From Caldibacillus debilis DSM 16016 (GTDB lineage Bacteria; Bacillota; Bacilli; Bacillales; Caldibacillaceae): 64,000 nt of DNA. Every line of letters begins with the position of its first letter. Within the stretch, counting starts at the first letter, position 1. The stretch is taken from the NCBI RefSeq assembly GCF_000383875.1, contig NZ_KB912902.1, forward strand, positions 143,993 to 207,992, in the 5' to 3' direction. Below are positions 19,172 to 28,079 of the stretch, one piece after another. The notes beneath the pieces are model-generated. The model searched no databases. It was not told the origin of the DNA and worked only from the letters and a program-made list of their open reading frames with translations. A program made the position numbers and the translations under genes.

Positions 19172-22100
19172 TCAGTTTTCCTGGATTTCTTTCCGGTTTT
19201 TCCGAAGGAGTTTCGAAAGGACTTCATAAACGATCGGGACAATGAGCAGCGACAACAAGGTGGAGCTGGTTAAACCGCCCATCACGGTAATCCCCAAACC
19301 TTTGGAAATGAAGCCGCTGCTTTCTTCGCCGAACAACAGCGGGATGAGGGCGCCGACCGTCGCGATGGCCGTCATCAGGATCGGGCGCAAACGGGTTGCG
19401 CCGGCTTCCAGAATCGCCTCCCGCATCGGCATTCCCGCCCGCTCCATGTGGATGATCCGGTCGACCAGCACGATGGCGTTGGTGACGACGATCCCGATCA
19501 GCATCAAGAGACCCATCATCACGGAAACGGAAATCGTCTCTCCGGCGATCCAAAGCCCGAAGAAGGAACCGATGACCGCGAAGGGCAGGGAGAACAAGAT
19601 GACAAAAGGTGCCAATCCTTCGCCGAAGGTGACGACGAGGATGAAATAGACGATGGCTACCGCCGCGGCCATGGCGACGCCTAATTTCGTAAAGGTTTCT
19701 TTAATGTCGGAGGTGACCCCCGTTTCGCCCAATTCCACCCCTTTGGGGAGTTTCAGCTCATCGATTTTTTCATTGACTTCTTTGGATGCCCGCGAGACAT
19801 CATCGCCGATGATGGTCCCGGTGACGGTGGCATAGTATTGCCCCTTGCTCCGGTCAAATTTGTTCGGCACCTGGCCCTTTTCCACTTTCACCAGATCGGA
19901 AAGTTTTACGGAGGCGCCTGTGGGCGTTTGAACTTGCTGGGCCAACAGATCGTCGATCGTTTCCGGTGTCTTTTTGTCCTTTTTGATTACGACTTCAAGA
20001 TCCTTTCCGTCCTTTTGAACGGTCGTCAGCACTTCCTCTTGCATGTTCGGGTTCAACATCGCGGCGATTTGGCCCGTCGTTAAACCGTAAGGCAAGAGGG
20101 TCTTTTGGTCCACTTTCAACGTAAACTCATCATAGTTTTCTTCCAGCGAGGTAGACACATCTTTCAGCCTGTCGCTTTCGGCCATGATCTTTTCGATCTC
20201 GTCCACCGTTTCCTTTAATTTGTCCAAATCCTCGCTGTAAACGGTGTAGCTGAGCTCGTTATTGGCAAAGGCGGTCGCCGAAAAGTCCTGGCTTTTCCAT
20301 GTACCCGAATGGCCGGTCTTTTTCAATTCCTCTTCAATTTTTGCTTTGACATCGAGGAAATCTTTCGTATCCGGATCAAAAATGACGTACATCAAGGCGC
20401 CTTTCGATCCCGTTCCGAAGGCCGCGGACATGACATCGGCTTCATGGTTGATCGAAATTTGCACCGTCTCGACGTCGTCCCGGGCCAGCATCTTTTCTTC
20501 CATTTCCTTCACATTTTGGAGCGTCGTCTCCGGCAATTCCCCCGCCTTGGGCGTGTACGTCAGGTACATCACCTTTTCCTGCTCATTGCCGAGGAAGCTG
20601 ACGCCGATCAGCGGCGTCAACATCAAGCTGCCGACCAAAAGGACGATGGCGATCAAGGAAGTGACGGCTTTATGGTTTAATGCCCAGTTCAGCACTTTTT
20701 TGTAAGAAACGGCCAATTTCCCTAATTCCTTATGGGGGATCTCCGTTTTTTCACTGTACAGCTTTTTCTTAAACAATGTATGTGAAAAAGCGGGGACGAT
20801 GGTTATGGCAACCAGGAGCGACGCGCCCAGGGAAAAGGCGATCGTCAGCGCGAAGGGCATAAACAGTTCTTCCACCATCCCGCCGACAAAGGCCAGCGGC
20901 GCGAAAACGGCGACGGTTACCAAGGTGGAAGCCAAAATGGGCTGGAACATCTCGATGGTGGCCGAACGGATGAGCGCCCGTCCCGTTAATTTTTCCTCTT
21001 TCAAATGGAGCCTGCGGTAAATATTTTCCACGACGACGATGGAGTCGTCGATCACCCGGCCGATGGCGACGGTAATCGCCCCCAAAGTCATCAGGTTCAA
21101 GGTGATGCCGAGCCAATGCAGAAGCAAAAGGGCCAGCAGGATGGAAACGGGAATGGAAATGATGGTAATCAACGTCGATTTGAAGTCCCGCAGGAACAAC
21201 AGGATGACCAATACGGCGATGAGCCCGCCGAACAGGGCTTTTCCGACCATCGTTTTCACGGAATCGACAATCGGCTGCCCTTGGTCAAGGGTCGTCTCGA
21301 CGGTCAAGCCGTCGATCTTTTCTTCGAGATCCGCCATCAGTTTTTTCACTTCATTCACGACTGTTACCGTATTCGCATCCTGTGCCTTGACGATCTGGAT
21401 CGCGATCGCTTCTTTGCCGTTCGTCCGCGACACGGATTCCACCTTTCCGACGATTTCCACGGAGGCGATATCGCCCAGGCGGACGAAAGGCTGGGGTTGG
21501 TTCGGACCGGGTTTTACCGGGATGAGCATGTTTTTCAATTCGTCGACGGTCGTAAATTTGCCGTCCACCCGGACCGCCTGCTCCGCATCTTTGAATTCGA
21601 ACAGGCCAAGGGATACATCCAGATCATTGGCCTTGATCAGATTTTTGACGTCCTCCTCCTTGAGGCCAAGGGAGGCCAACTTTTGCCCGTCGAACTTCAG
21701 TTCCGCTTCTTCGATTTGCTGCCCCGTCACCGTGACGGAAGCGACCCCTTCGATTTTCTCGATCCGCGGGACAAGGATGTCTTCCACCGTCGACGTCAGC
21801 TCGGCGATGTCTTCTTTCGAGCTGCTGACGCTGAAAGCGAGGACGGGCATCATGTTCATGCTGATTCCGGAAATCTTCGGTTCCATCGCCTCATCCGGCA
21901 GCGTGACGTCATCGATGGCGTTTTGCAGCTCCCGCCTTGCGTCGGCCATGTTTTGTTCATAATCGTATTCCACTTGGATGCTGGACAAACCGGCATAGGA
22001 AGTAGAATAAACGGCCTTGACGCCCTCCAGGTTTTCCACTGTCTTTTCGATGGGGATCGAGACCTTATCCATCACCTCTTCCGCCGTTGCGCCGGGATAG

Positions 22101-22252
22101 GCGGTCATGACCATCAAATAGGGGATGGAAATGTCCGGGATCGTTTCCATCTTCATTCTGGTGCTGGAATAGATGCCTGAGGCGGCGACAATTAAGGTCA
22201 AAAGCCATACCGCGAATTTGTTTCTCAGCACGAAGTTGATGATCGATTTCAA
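19172..22252 (-). CDS. swrC: RND-family efflux pump, SwrC/YerP-like
   Basis: AcrB-type proton-driven exporter of 1026 residues in the cytoplasmic membrane. Features: an N-terminal membrane helix, the porter half starting METIPDISIPYLMV, a block of membrane helices containing AIGRVIDDSIVVVENIYRR (the charged relay Asp pair), a second porter domain and a second helix block ending VMMGLLMLIGIVVTNAIVLVD and GVTSDI. Gram-positive homologues such as B. subtilis SwrC export surfactin and acyl compounds and lack an outer-membrane partner. I chose TTG 22252 (M-K-S-I-I-N-F) because AAGGAAGGG precedes it; a longer frame exists but runs into the promoter. It is divergent from its likely TetR regulator. 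Confidence 0.92.
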   Translation of the reverse strand: MKSIINFVLRNKFAVWLLTLIVAASGIYSSTRMKMETIPDISIPYLMVMTAYPGATAEEVMDKVSIPIEKTVENLEGVKAVYSTSYAGLSSIQVEYDYEQNMADARRELQNAIDDVTLPDEAMEPKISGISMNMMPVLAFSVSSSKEDIAELTSTVEDILVPRIEKIEGVASVTVTGQQIEEAELKFDGQKLASLGLKEEDVKNLIKANDLDVSLGLFEFKDAEQAVRVDGKFTTVDELKNMLIPVKPGPNQPQPFVRLGDIASVEIVGKVESVSRTNGKEAIAIQIVKAQDANTVTVVNEVKKLMADLEEKIDGLTVETTLDQGQPIVDSVKTMVGKALFGGLIAVLVILLFLRDFKSTLITIISIPVSILLALLLLHWLGITLNLMTLGAITVAIGRVIDDSIVVVENIYRRLHLKEEKLTGRALIRSATIEMFQPILASTLVTVAVFAPLAFVGGMVEELFMPFALTIAFSLGASLLVAITIVPAFSHTLFKKKLYSEKTEIPHKELGKLAVSYKKVLNWALNHKAVTSLIAIVLLVGSLMLTPLIGVSFLGNEQEKVMYLTYTPKAGELPETTLQNVKEMEEKMLARDDVETVQISINHEADVMSAAFGTGSKGALMYVIFDPDTKDFLDVKAKIEEELKKTGHSGTWKSQDFSATAFANNELSYTVYSEDLDKLKETVDEIEKIMAESDRLKDVSTSLEENYDEFTLKVDQKTLLPYGLTTGQIAAMLNPNMQEEVLTTVQKDGKDLEVVIKKDKKTPETIDDLLAQQVQTPTGASVKLSDLVKVEKGQVPNKFDRSKGQYYATVTGTIIGDDVSRASKEVNEKIDELKLPKGVELGETGVTSDIKETFTKLGVAMAAAVAIVYFILVVTFGEGLAPFVILFSLPFAVIGSFFGLWIAGETISVSVMMGLLMLIGIVVTNAIVLVDRIIHMERAGMPMREAILEAGATRLRPILMTAIATVGALIPLLFGEESSGFISKGLGITVMGGLTSSTLLSLLIVPIVYEVLSKLLRKNRKEIQEN

Positions 22253-22268
22253 TGTATCCCTTCCTTTC

Positions 22269-22321
22269 TTGACGAGGCTAATAACATTACCTATAATAAT
22301 GACTGATTGGTCAGTTGTCAA
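22269..22321. promoter_or_regulatory. overlapping divergent promoters with a TetR-type operator
   Basis: Plus strand: TTGACG (22269-22274), 17 bases, TATAAT (22292-22297) for the TetR gene. Minus strand: TTGACA (22321-22316), 17 bases, TATTAT (22298-22293) for swrC. The two -10 boxes coincide. The palindrome ACTGA-TTGG-TCAGT (22302-22315) sits in the minus-strand spacer and at the plus-strand start point, so one bound repressor would block both. Confidence 0.8.
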
Positions 22322-22344
22322 CAAAAAAAGGCGGTGGTTGGCCA

Positions 22345-23178
22345 ATGACGAAAAGGCAGCTCATTATGGAAAAGGCCATCGAACTCTTTGCCACGCAGGG
22401 CATCGAATCCACATCCGTCCAGCAAATCACGGAACTTTGCGGGATTTCGAAAGGCGCTTTTTATTTGTCGTTCAAGTCGAAAGAAGAATTGATCTTGTCG
22501 ATCATCGACCATTTTATGAAAAAGATTGCCGCCGAGATTGACCGTGTGGTCAGAAAAAAGGCCGAACCGCAGGTGAAACTGTATGAATATTTCCTGACGA
22601 CCTTTCAAATTTTTCAGGAACATAAGGATTTCGCCAAAATGTTCGTCAAAGAACATCTGCAGACGGTGAACGAGGAACTGCTCGAAAAATTGAACCGCTA
22701 CGAAGAATTGATCGACGACGCGATCCTCAGGCTGCTGGAGGAGCTGTACGGCGGCGCGGTTGAAGCGAAAAAATACGACCTGCTCTTCTGCATGAAAGGT
22801 TTTATTGACGGTTACGCCAAAATCTTTTTCACCCTCGACCGGCCGGTCGACCTGGAAAAGCTTTCCCGTTCCCTGGCGGAAAAAACGAATCTGTTGGCGA
22901 AACATTCCTCGGCGGTTTTTATCGATGAAGGCCTCATGCGGGAAATGCGGCACCCGGCGAAGAACAAAATCACCCTTCCGCAAGTCTTGGAAGAGATCGG
23001 GCGCCTTTCGGAGGAAGTGGAGGAACCTTTGGAGCGGGAATCCCTCGACCTTTTGGCGGAACAATTGCAAAAGGAAAAACCGAGCCGCGCCATTGTTTTC
23101 GGCTTGCTGCAAAACCTAAAGAACGATGAAAAATGCGGGTGGCTCATTTTCCTGGTGAACCGCCTCCTCGACCAATAA
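22345..23178 (+). CDS. TetR/AcrR-family transcriptional regulator of the divergent RND pump
   Basis: A 277-residue repressor. The N-terminal helix-turn-helix covers about residues 12-55 (AIELFATQGIESTSVQQITE, LCGISKGAFYLSFKSKEEL). The remainder is helical ligand-binding domain, longer than the roughly 200 residues typical, with a charged C-terminal extension rich in Glu/Leu. I chose ATG 22345; a TTG ten codons upstream would overlap the operator. By analogy with yerO-yerP in Bacillus, it should repress swrC and itself through the palindrome at 22302-22315. Terminator-like dyad follows. Confidence 0.9.
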   Translation: MTKRQLIMEKAIELFATQGIESTSVQQITELCGISKGAFYLSFKSKEELILSIIDHFMKKIAAEIDRVVRKKAEPQVKLYEYFLTTFQIFQEHKDFAKMFVKEHLQTVNEELLEKLNRYEELIDDAILRLLEELYGGAVEAKKYDLLFCMKGFIDGYAKIFFTLDRPVDLEKLSRSLAEKTNLLAKHSSAVFIDEGLMREMRHPAKNKITLPQVLEEIGRLSEEVEEPLERESLDLLAEQLQKEKPSRAIVFGLLQNLKNDEKCGWLIFLVNRLLDQ

Positions 23179-23202
23179 TGCCGGTCTGCCGTTACCGGCC
23201 GG

Positions 23203-23256
23203 AGCCGGAGTTCCTTAGGCCGCGGACCGGTTCCGCGGCGGAAAATTCCGGCTTTT
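23203..23256 (+). terminator. nested hairpin after the TetR gene
   Basis: AGCCGGA and TTCCGGCT form an outer arm, with a strong inner hairpin (CCGCGGA with TCCGCGG), followed by TTT. The tail is short, so termination is plausible but not certain. Confidence 0.45.
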
Positions 23257-23747
23257 ACGGTCCACGGGAAAAGGTCGTTGCCATGCCGCAGGAAACCGGA
23301 TCGCCGGCTCCCGGTCCTGCCCGGAATCCAATCAGACGGTCGAGGTCCTTTTCAAGGGTGTTTCATGAACGGCAACGACGTTCCGGTAAACCATAAGAAA
23401 ATTGCGAAAAACCCCGTATGGACATCGGCTCGCATCCCAACTCAGGAAAAAATTGCGCCTGCCGGACCATCCGGTCTTCCTTGCCCTTTCACACCCGGAT
23501 CAGAAAATCAAAAGGGCGGTTGCGCGAAAGCCATCGTCAGACTTCGCGGACGCCCATTGAAAAGGCAACACGGATCCGAAACCGCCGCCCCCAAAGGATG
23601 GCTCCCTGACGCCATGGCACCGGCCGAGGCGCCAGGTTCCTTTTTTCATTCGGATTTTGGCCGTTCCCGGAAACAGACATTTTCCATCATCTTTCCGGAT
23701 TTTTTCGCGCTCATCCAAGCCTACACACCCGACTCGGGTCCCCGTGT

Positions 23748-23940
23748 CACCCGGGAAGGGATGCCGAAAAGCGGCCGGAGGCTGTTCCCATGACCGGCTC
23801 CCTTCGTCACCTGGAAACGGGCTGGAAAAGAAACGCGCGTTTTTCCGATGCCTTATGATCGCCCGTCCACCCGGGAATGGATGCCGGCAGGAGCGCAAAA
23901 GCTGATTTCCCCCGGACGGTCCCCTTTGGCACCTGGAAAT
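23748..23940. repeat. four short direct repeats with 60-62 bp step
   Basis: CACCCGGGAA or CACCTGGAAA occurs at 23748, 23808, 23868 and 23930. The first and third copies extend to CACCCGGGAANGGATGCCG. The surrounding 23257-23988 has no convincing gene; a minus-strand frame reads a repeated R-H-P-F-P-G-D motif because the step is divisible by three, but it has no start signal or known domain. Confidence 0.65.
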
Positions 23941-23988
23941 CCTCTATTCGGACACCTCCTTATCCTCCGATTCCCTCCCCTTTTTCCT

Positions 23989-24532
23989 TCATGGCTTTTT
24001 TACAAATTCGACGAAGCGGTTTACGACCGCGTCCAGAAATTGCAGCGTCGCTTCATCCGTCAGCCGGCCGGATTCATCGAATTTTTCATGGGCGTTCGTG
24101 ACTAAAAATTCGTTGGTTGAAGGAGGCAGGACCCTGGCCGACAAACCGGAGCTTCCCAAAATCTTCCGCAGATCGATTTGGGCGCGGACGGTCCCCAATA
24201 TGCCCGTGGAAGCCCCCACGACCATCACCGGCTTATCCTTCATCTCCTTGTCGCCCCGGGACAGCCAGTCCAACGCGTTTTTTAATGCCCCCGGAATGGA
24301 CCAGTTGTATTCCGGCGTGGCAATGATCACCCCGTCCGCCTTCTTCACTTTTTCCTTGAAGGTTTTGACCGCATCCGGCGGATCCGCTTCTTCATCCTGG
24401 TCGTAGAAAGGCAGCTCCCGGATGCTCAAGATTTCCAAATCAAAGGATTCCGCGTACCTTTCCCCGATCGTTTTCAAGAGTTTCGTGTTATACGTCTTTT
24501 CTTAAGCTTCCGGAAATGCCGACAAGTTTCAT
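23989..24532 (-). pseudogene. NADPH-dependent FMN reductase family protein, frameshifted near its start
   Basis: From ATG 24532, after AGGAAGGGAG, the product starts MKLVGISGSLRKD and hits TAA. One base extra near 24494 explains it: in the next frame TYNTKLLKTIGERYAESFDL continues to a complete flavodoxin-like domain. That domain has the family block ATPEYNWSIPGALKNALDWLSR and VVGASTGILGTVRAQ, ending at 23989. These enzymes reduce flavins, azo dyes or chromate with NAD(P)H. The intact part lacks the phosphate-binding loop GSLRK unless the frameshift is an artefact. A degraded echo of the same start (C-C-G-G-A-A-A-T-G-T-C-G-A-C context) lies near 24655-24680. Confidence 0.8.
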
Positions 24533-24880
24533 TGGGATCTCCCTTCCTTTTTGAAATTGCATACAACGCCATTGGCGCATTCAAAATCATTTTCCCACTT
24601 TTCATTTCGAAGAAAAACGATTGCGCTTTGACCGGAATGCCAATGCGGCGGGTGTTTCCGGAAATGTCGACAGGCTTAGTCGAATTCCCCTCTTCTCGCT
24701 GAGGAAATTTTTTTCATCTTAAAAATCTGCCATTCGAAAAAATTTCCCTTTCCGGCTTAATCTGTTTGCACCGGCTCTCGGAAAACTTCTCCCGCAAGGA
24801 ATCCTTTCTGTACGGAGCCGAAATGCCCAACGTCCGAACCGCCCGGATACTGCCTTTTTCTACATCAATTTATATATATA
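24533..24880. other. gene-free interval between two relics
   Basis: About 350 AT-richer bases. The stretch near 24655-24685 resembles the first codons of the FMN reductase gene on the minus strand (x-P-V-D-I-S-G-N-T), perhaps a decayed second copy. Nothing else is recognised. Confidence 0.35.
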
Positions 24881-25030
24881 TTATTCATTTACGGGCTTTC
24901 CATTGATGATTAGTGAATGCACCTTTTCCCCTTCCAGGACAAATCCCATTTTTCTGTATAAGTTGAAGGCCTTCTCGTTGTCTTTGATAACGGTAAGTTC
25001 CGGCCGGGAAGTCGTGAAAAATCCCGTCAT
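24881..25030 (-). pseudogene. GNAT acetyltransferase, C-terminal fragment
   Basis: A 49-codon frame reads ELTVIKDNEKAFNLYRKMGF followed by VLEGEKVHSLIINGKPVNE and a stop. The 'V..DNE.A..LYRKMGF..EG' pattern is the beta-strand 5 to C-terminal part of GNAT N-acetyltransferases. All upstream motifs, including the acetyl-CoA pyrophosphate loop, are missing. The 5' side abuts another relic of opposite orientation near 25035. Confidence 0.7.
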
Positions 25031-25039
25031 CATTTTCCT

Positions 25040-25660
25040 CTACGGGCCCGCCCCGCCGATGCATGGATCGGGCAAACGGATAAACTTTCCCGATTGTCCT
25101 ATCTCCATGCCATCATGTACAAAATCGCCGACGATGAAACATTCAGCCGCTTTATTGACGAACATCGCTTGACCGATCAGATCGTTACGAAAACCAATGT
25201 TTTGCAAAACACCGAATATTATCAGAAGATTCTGAATATTATTTTATATATCCATCTCGCGGCTGGTCACGACAATCAAATATCAGCCCTTTTTGGAAGC
25301 CGTAAAAAACCAATTCGGCGTGCACAGCAAAGAAATCGACGGGTACCTGTTTAACGAGAAAAAACCGGGATATTTAAGCTTGACCGGGCATCTGGGCGTG
25401 TCCAAACAAGAAAGCATGGAAGGTTTGATTATCTGGCCTTTGCTCATTGGCGGCTACGAATACGGATTTATGGTGCAAAAAGACGGAGAGGTTTATGAAA
25501 TCAACCTGGACGAAGAATTGAACCCGATCGATCAGGGAGACGAAACGGCCGCCCGGCTCCTGGCGGAAAATGGGGGTCAGCTCCAAACGATGCTTTCCAA
25601 GGCGAAGGAAAGTTTGGGATTTAAAATGAATCTTTCCGAAAAACAAAATGCGGAGAAAGG
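25040..25660 (+). pseudogene. unrecognised protein gene, 5'-truncated and frameshifted
   Basis: One frame is open from about 25040 and reads ADAWIGQTDKLSRLSYLHA, IMYKIADDETFSRFIDEH and YYQKILNIILYIH. Near 25255 the coherent reading moves to the next frame: LVTTIKYQPFLEAVKNQFGV, GYLFNEKKPGYLSLTGHLGV, PLLIGGYEYGFMVQKDGEVY, and LGFKMNLSEKQ. Amino-acid composition is that of a soluble cytosolic protein about 200 residues long. No start codon with a ribosome site is present upstream and the frame runs past 25660 into unrelated sequence, ending at a hairpin (GCGGAGAA / TTCTCCGC, 25655-25678). I do not recognise the family. Confidence 0.55.
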
Positions 25661-26118
25661 ATTCCCTTTTCTCCGCAGCATCGTGCCGTTCCCCGGTCCG
25701 GCCCATGGATCTTACCCGCCGTTTCCCCTTGCTTTTTCCATGATCTTTATCTCCGGAAAAAACGGGAACGGCGGAACCGTTCGAAGACCCCCTTTTTTAT
25801 CTCCCTCCGTTTCACGTCCACCCGGCCTTTTCTCCGATGGTTTTACCCAGCGAGATCCACCGTCCCCAAAACTGGGAATTCCTTTTGCCTTTTTCCCCAT
25901 GGGTGTTGCCCGGCGAAGGTCGAATTTCCTTACCGGGGAGGCCGGTGTTTGGCAAACGGGCGGTTGCGGCGGCCGGTCTCCTTTCCTTCGGATCCCCTTC
26001 GCCTTGCAAAAGGGATTCATGCGGGAAGAAGGTTGTCACCCAAAATTCGTACGGAACGATCGGGGTTTTATTTGAACGAAGTGGGATAGTAAAAAATTCG
26101 TACCCCCCCTCGCCCCTT
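25661..26118. other. gene-free interval 3' of the acyl-CoA synthetase gene
   Basis: Only long shadow frames without start signals. A hairpin with GCGGAGAA/TTCTCCGC arms overlaps its left edge. No repeat or RNA gene was noticed. Confidence 0.35.
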
Positions 26119-27720
26119 TTATCCTTGCAGTTTCGCATTTTCCAGCTCCTTTTGCCTCAATTCCACCCGGCGGATTTTTCCGGATGTGGTTTTCGGCAAT
26201 TCATCGACAAATTCGATTTTTCTCGGATATTTATACGGTGCGGTGAGCCTCTTCACATGGTCCTGGATCTCCGGGATGAGGTCTTCCCGGTTTTTATCTT
26301 CCGGATTCCGCAGGACGATGAATGCTTTGACGACGCTTCCCCGGTCCGGGTCGGGGCTCGCGACGACGGCGCATTCTTTCACGGCCGGGTGCTTCGTCAG
26401 CGCGTCCTCCACCTCGAAGGGGCCGATCGTGTAGCCGGAACTGATGATGATGTCATCGGAACGGCCCTCATACCAGAAATAGCCTTCCTCATCCTTCTTC
26501 GCCTGGTCCCCGGTAATGTACCACTCGCCGCGGAAGGCCGCTTCCGTCCTCCCCGGGTCTTTATAATATTCTTTAAATAATGCCGGCAAGCTGCGGTGGA
26601 CGCCGATATCGCCGACTTCGCCGGGTCGGACCGGTTCGCCTTTTTCATCGATGATGTCGATAACGTAGCCCGGCAAAGGTTTTCCCATGGAACCGGGTTT
26701 GATTTTCATGCCCGGCAGGTTCCCGATCATCATCGTATTTTCCGATTGGCCGTACCCGTCCCGGACATCGATGCCGAACTGCTCCTTAAACGTGGCGATG
26801 ACTTGGGCGTTGAGCGGCTCCCCGGCGGATACGGCGCTCCTTAATTTCGGGAGGGAATACTTGGACAAATCGTTCAGCTTCGCCATGAACCGATATTCGG
26901 TCGGAGTGCAGCACAGCACGTTGATCTCATGTTCCTGCAATAGCTGCAAATATTTTTCCGGATGGAATTTTCCGTTGTACACGAAGGCGGTGGCGCCCAA
27001 ACCGATCGTCGAAACGAAGGGGCTCCAAACCCATTTTTGCCAGCCGGGCGCCGCGGTGGCCCAAACCAGGTCCCCTTCCCGCACATCGAGCCAAAGTTTC
27101 CCGGCCATCCGCAAATGGCTGTATGCCCAGCCGTGGGTATGGGCGACCGCCTTCGGATTCCCTGTCGTTCCGGATGTATACGGCAGGAGGGCCAGATCCT
27201 CCCGGGCAGTGTTCTCTCCTTCATAGTAAACGCTTTCACTATTGGCAAGCCCCGTCAAGGAAATCCATCCGTCCGCCTCCCCTTCGCCGGCCGTAAACTT
27301 GTTTTTCAATGAAGGCAGCGGTTCCCCGATCCGGTCGACTTCGGCAGTCAACGTATAGTAAGCGATGACCGTATTGGCTTCCGAATGGCTGATCCGGTAG
27401 CTTAAATCTTTCGCCCGCAGCATTTCCGAGCAGGGAATGATCACGATCCCGGCCTTCAAACAGGCCAGATACAAATAATAAGCCTCTGGCGACCGCGGGA
27501 CGATGACGACCGCCCGGTCTCCCTTTTTTAACCCGTGATGCCGCAGGGCGTTGGCATATTGGTTGGTCCTTTCGATCAATTCCCGGTAGGAAATCAGCCG
27601 GGACGTCCCGTCTTCCGTCACATATTTGATCGCGATTCTCCCGGGATCGGCGGCAAATTGCTCGACCTCATCCCGGACAAAATTGTAAAAATCCGGCGCG
27701 GTTAATTCCTTTACACTCAT
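26119..27720 (-). CDS. acyl-CoA synthetase (AMP-forming)
   Basis: Activates a short or medium-chain carboxylic acid to its CoA thioester through an acyl-adenylate. The 533-residue product carries the AMP-binding signature YTSGTTGNPKAVAHTHGW (about residues 190-207), DGYGQSEN, the hinge YEGRSDDIIISSGYTIGPFE and the C-terminal Lys motif LPKTTSGKIRRVELR. It resembles the YtcI/medium-chain acyl-CoA synthetase branch rather than classic acetyl-CoA synthetase (no N-terminal ACAS domain). ATG 27720 follows GGAGG; the longer frame adds eleven residues across the ribosome site. The AT-rich upstream region has a TATAAT near 27765. It is divergent from a YtcJ-type amidohydrolase, an association also seen in Bacillus. 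Confidence 0.9.
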   Translation of the reverse strand: MSVKELTAPDFYNFVRDEVEQFAADPGRIAIKYVTEDGTSRLISYRELIERTNQYANALRHHGLKKGDRAVVIVPRSPEAYYLYLACLKAGIVIIPCSEMLRAKDLSYRISHSEANTVIAYYTLTAEVDRIGEPLPSLKNKFTAGEGEADGWISLTGLANSESVYYEGENTAREDLALLPYTSGTTGNPKAVAHTHGWAYSHLRMAGKLWLDVREGDLVWATAAPGWQKWVWSPFVSTIGLGATAFVYNGKFHPEKYLQLLQEHEINVLCCTPTEYRFMAKLNDLSKYSLPKLRSAVSAGEPLNAQVIATFKEQFGIDVRDGYGQSENTMMIGNLPGMKIKPGSMGKPLPGYVIDIIDEKGEPVRPGEVGDIGVHRSLPALFKEYYKDPGRTEAAFRGEWYITGDQAKKDEEGYFWYEGRSDDIIISSGYTIGPFEVEDALTKHPAVKECAVVASPDPDRGSVVKAFIVLRNPEDKNREDLIPEIQDHVKRLTAPYKYPRKIEFVDELPKTTSGKIRRVELRQKELENAKLQG

Positions 27721-28079
27721 CCGATTCCTCCTCATTTCATGATTTATGTACAAAATTATTATATCAGACTTTTGAAATATTTAAATATTATCAAAAAAAC
27801 ATTTTTTTAGTTTTTTTTATTTTATCAGAATAAATTTTTCGTAAAAGATTGGCCCTAAACTGGAATCCCGGGAAGTTCCCCGGGATATCCGCGTTTCACC
27901 ATTCCGCTTTTTGGCGGAAGGCTCGAATCATGGCCAAGGGCCGATTGGAACAAAGCAAGGGACAGTGGCAGGCTCTGCCGGAAAAGGTTTTTCACCCTCC
28001 CCGTATCGAAGATTCAATTTGTGATACAATGAACTTGTCAGCATTCCATTATCCGAATGAGCCTTTAAGGAGGATCAGC

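Noticed and set aside
21005..22180. A 391-codon plus-strand frame opposite swrC
   Set aside because: Shadow of the RND pump gene; the minus strand carries all conserved motifs.
23500..23898. A 132-codon minus-strand frame with repeated R-H-P-F-P-G-D motif
   Set aside because: Arises from a 60-bp direct repeat; no ribosome site, odd composition and no known domain.
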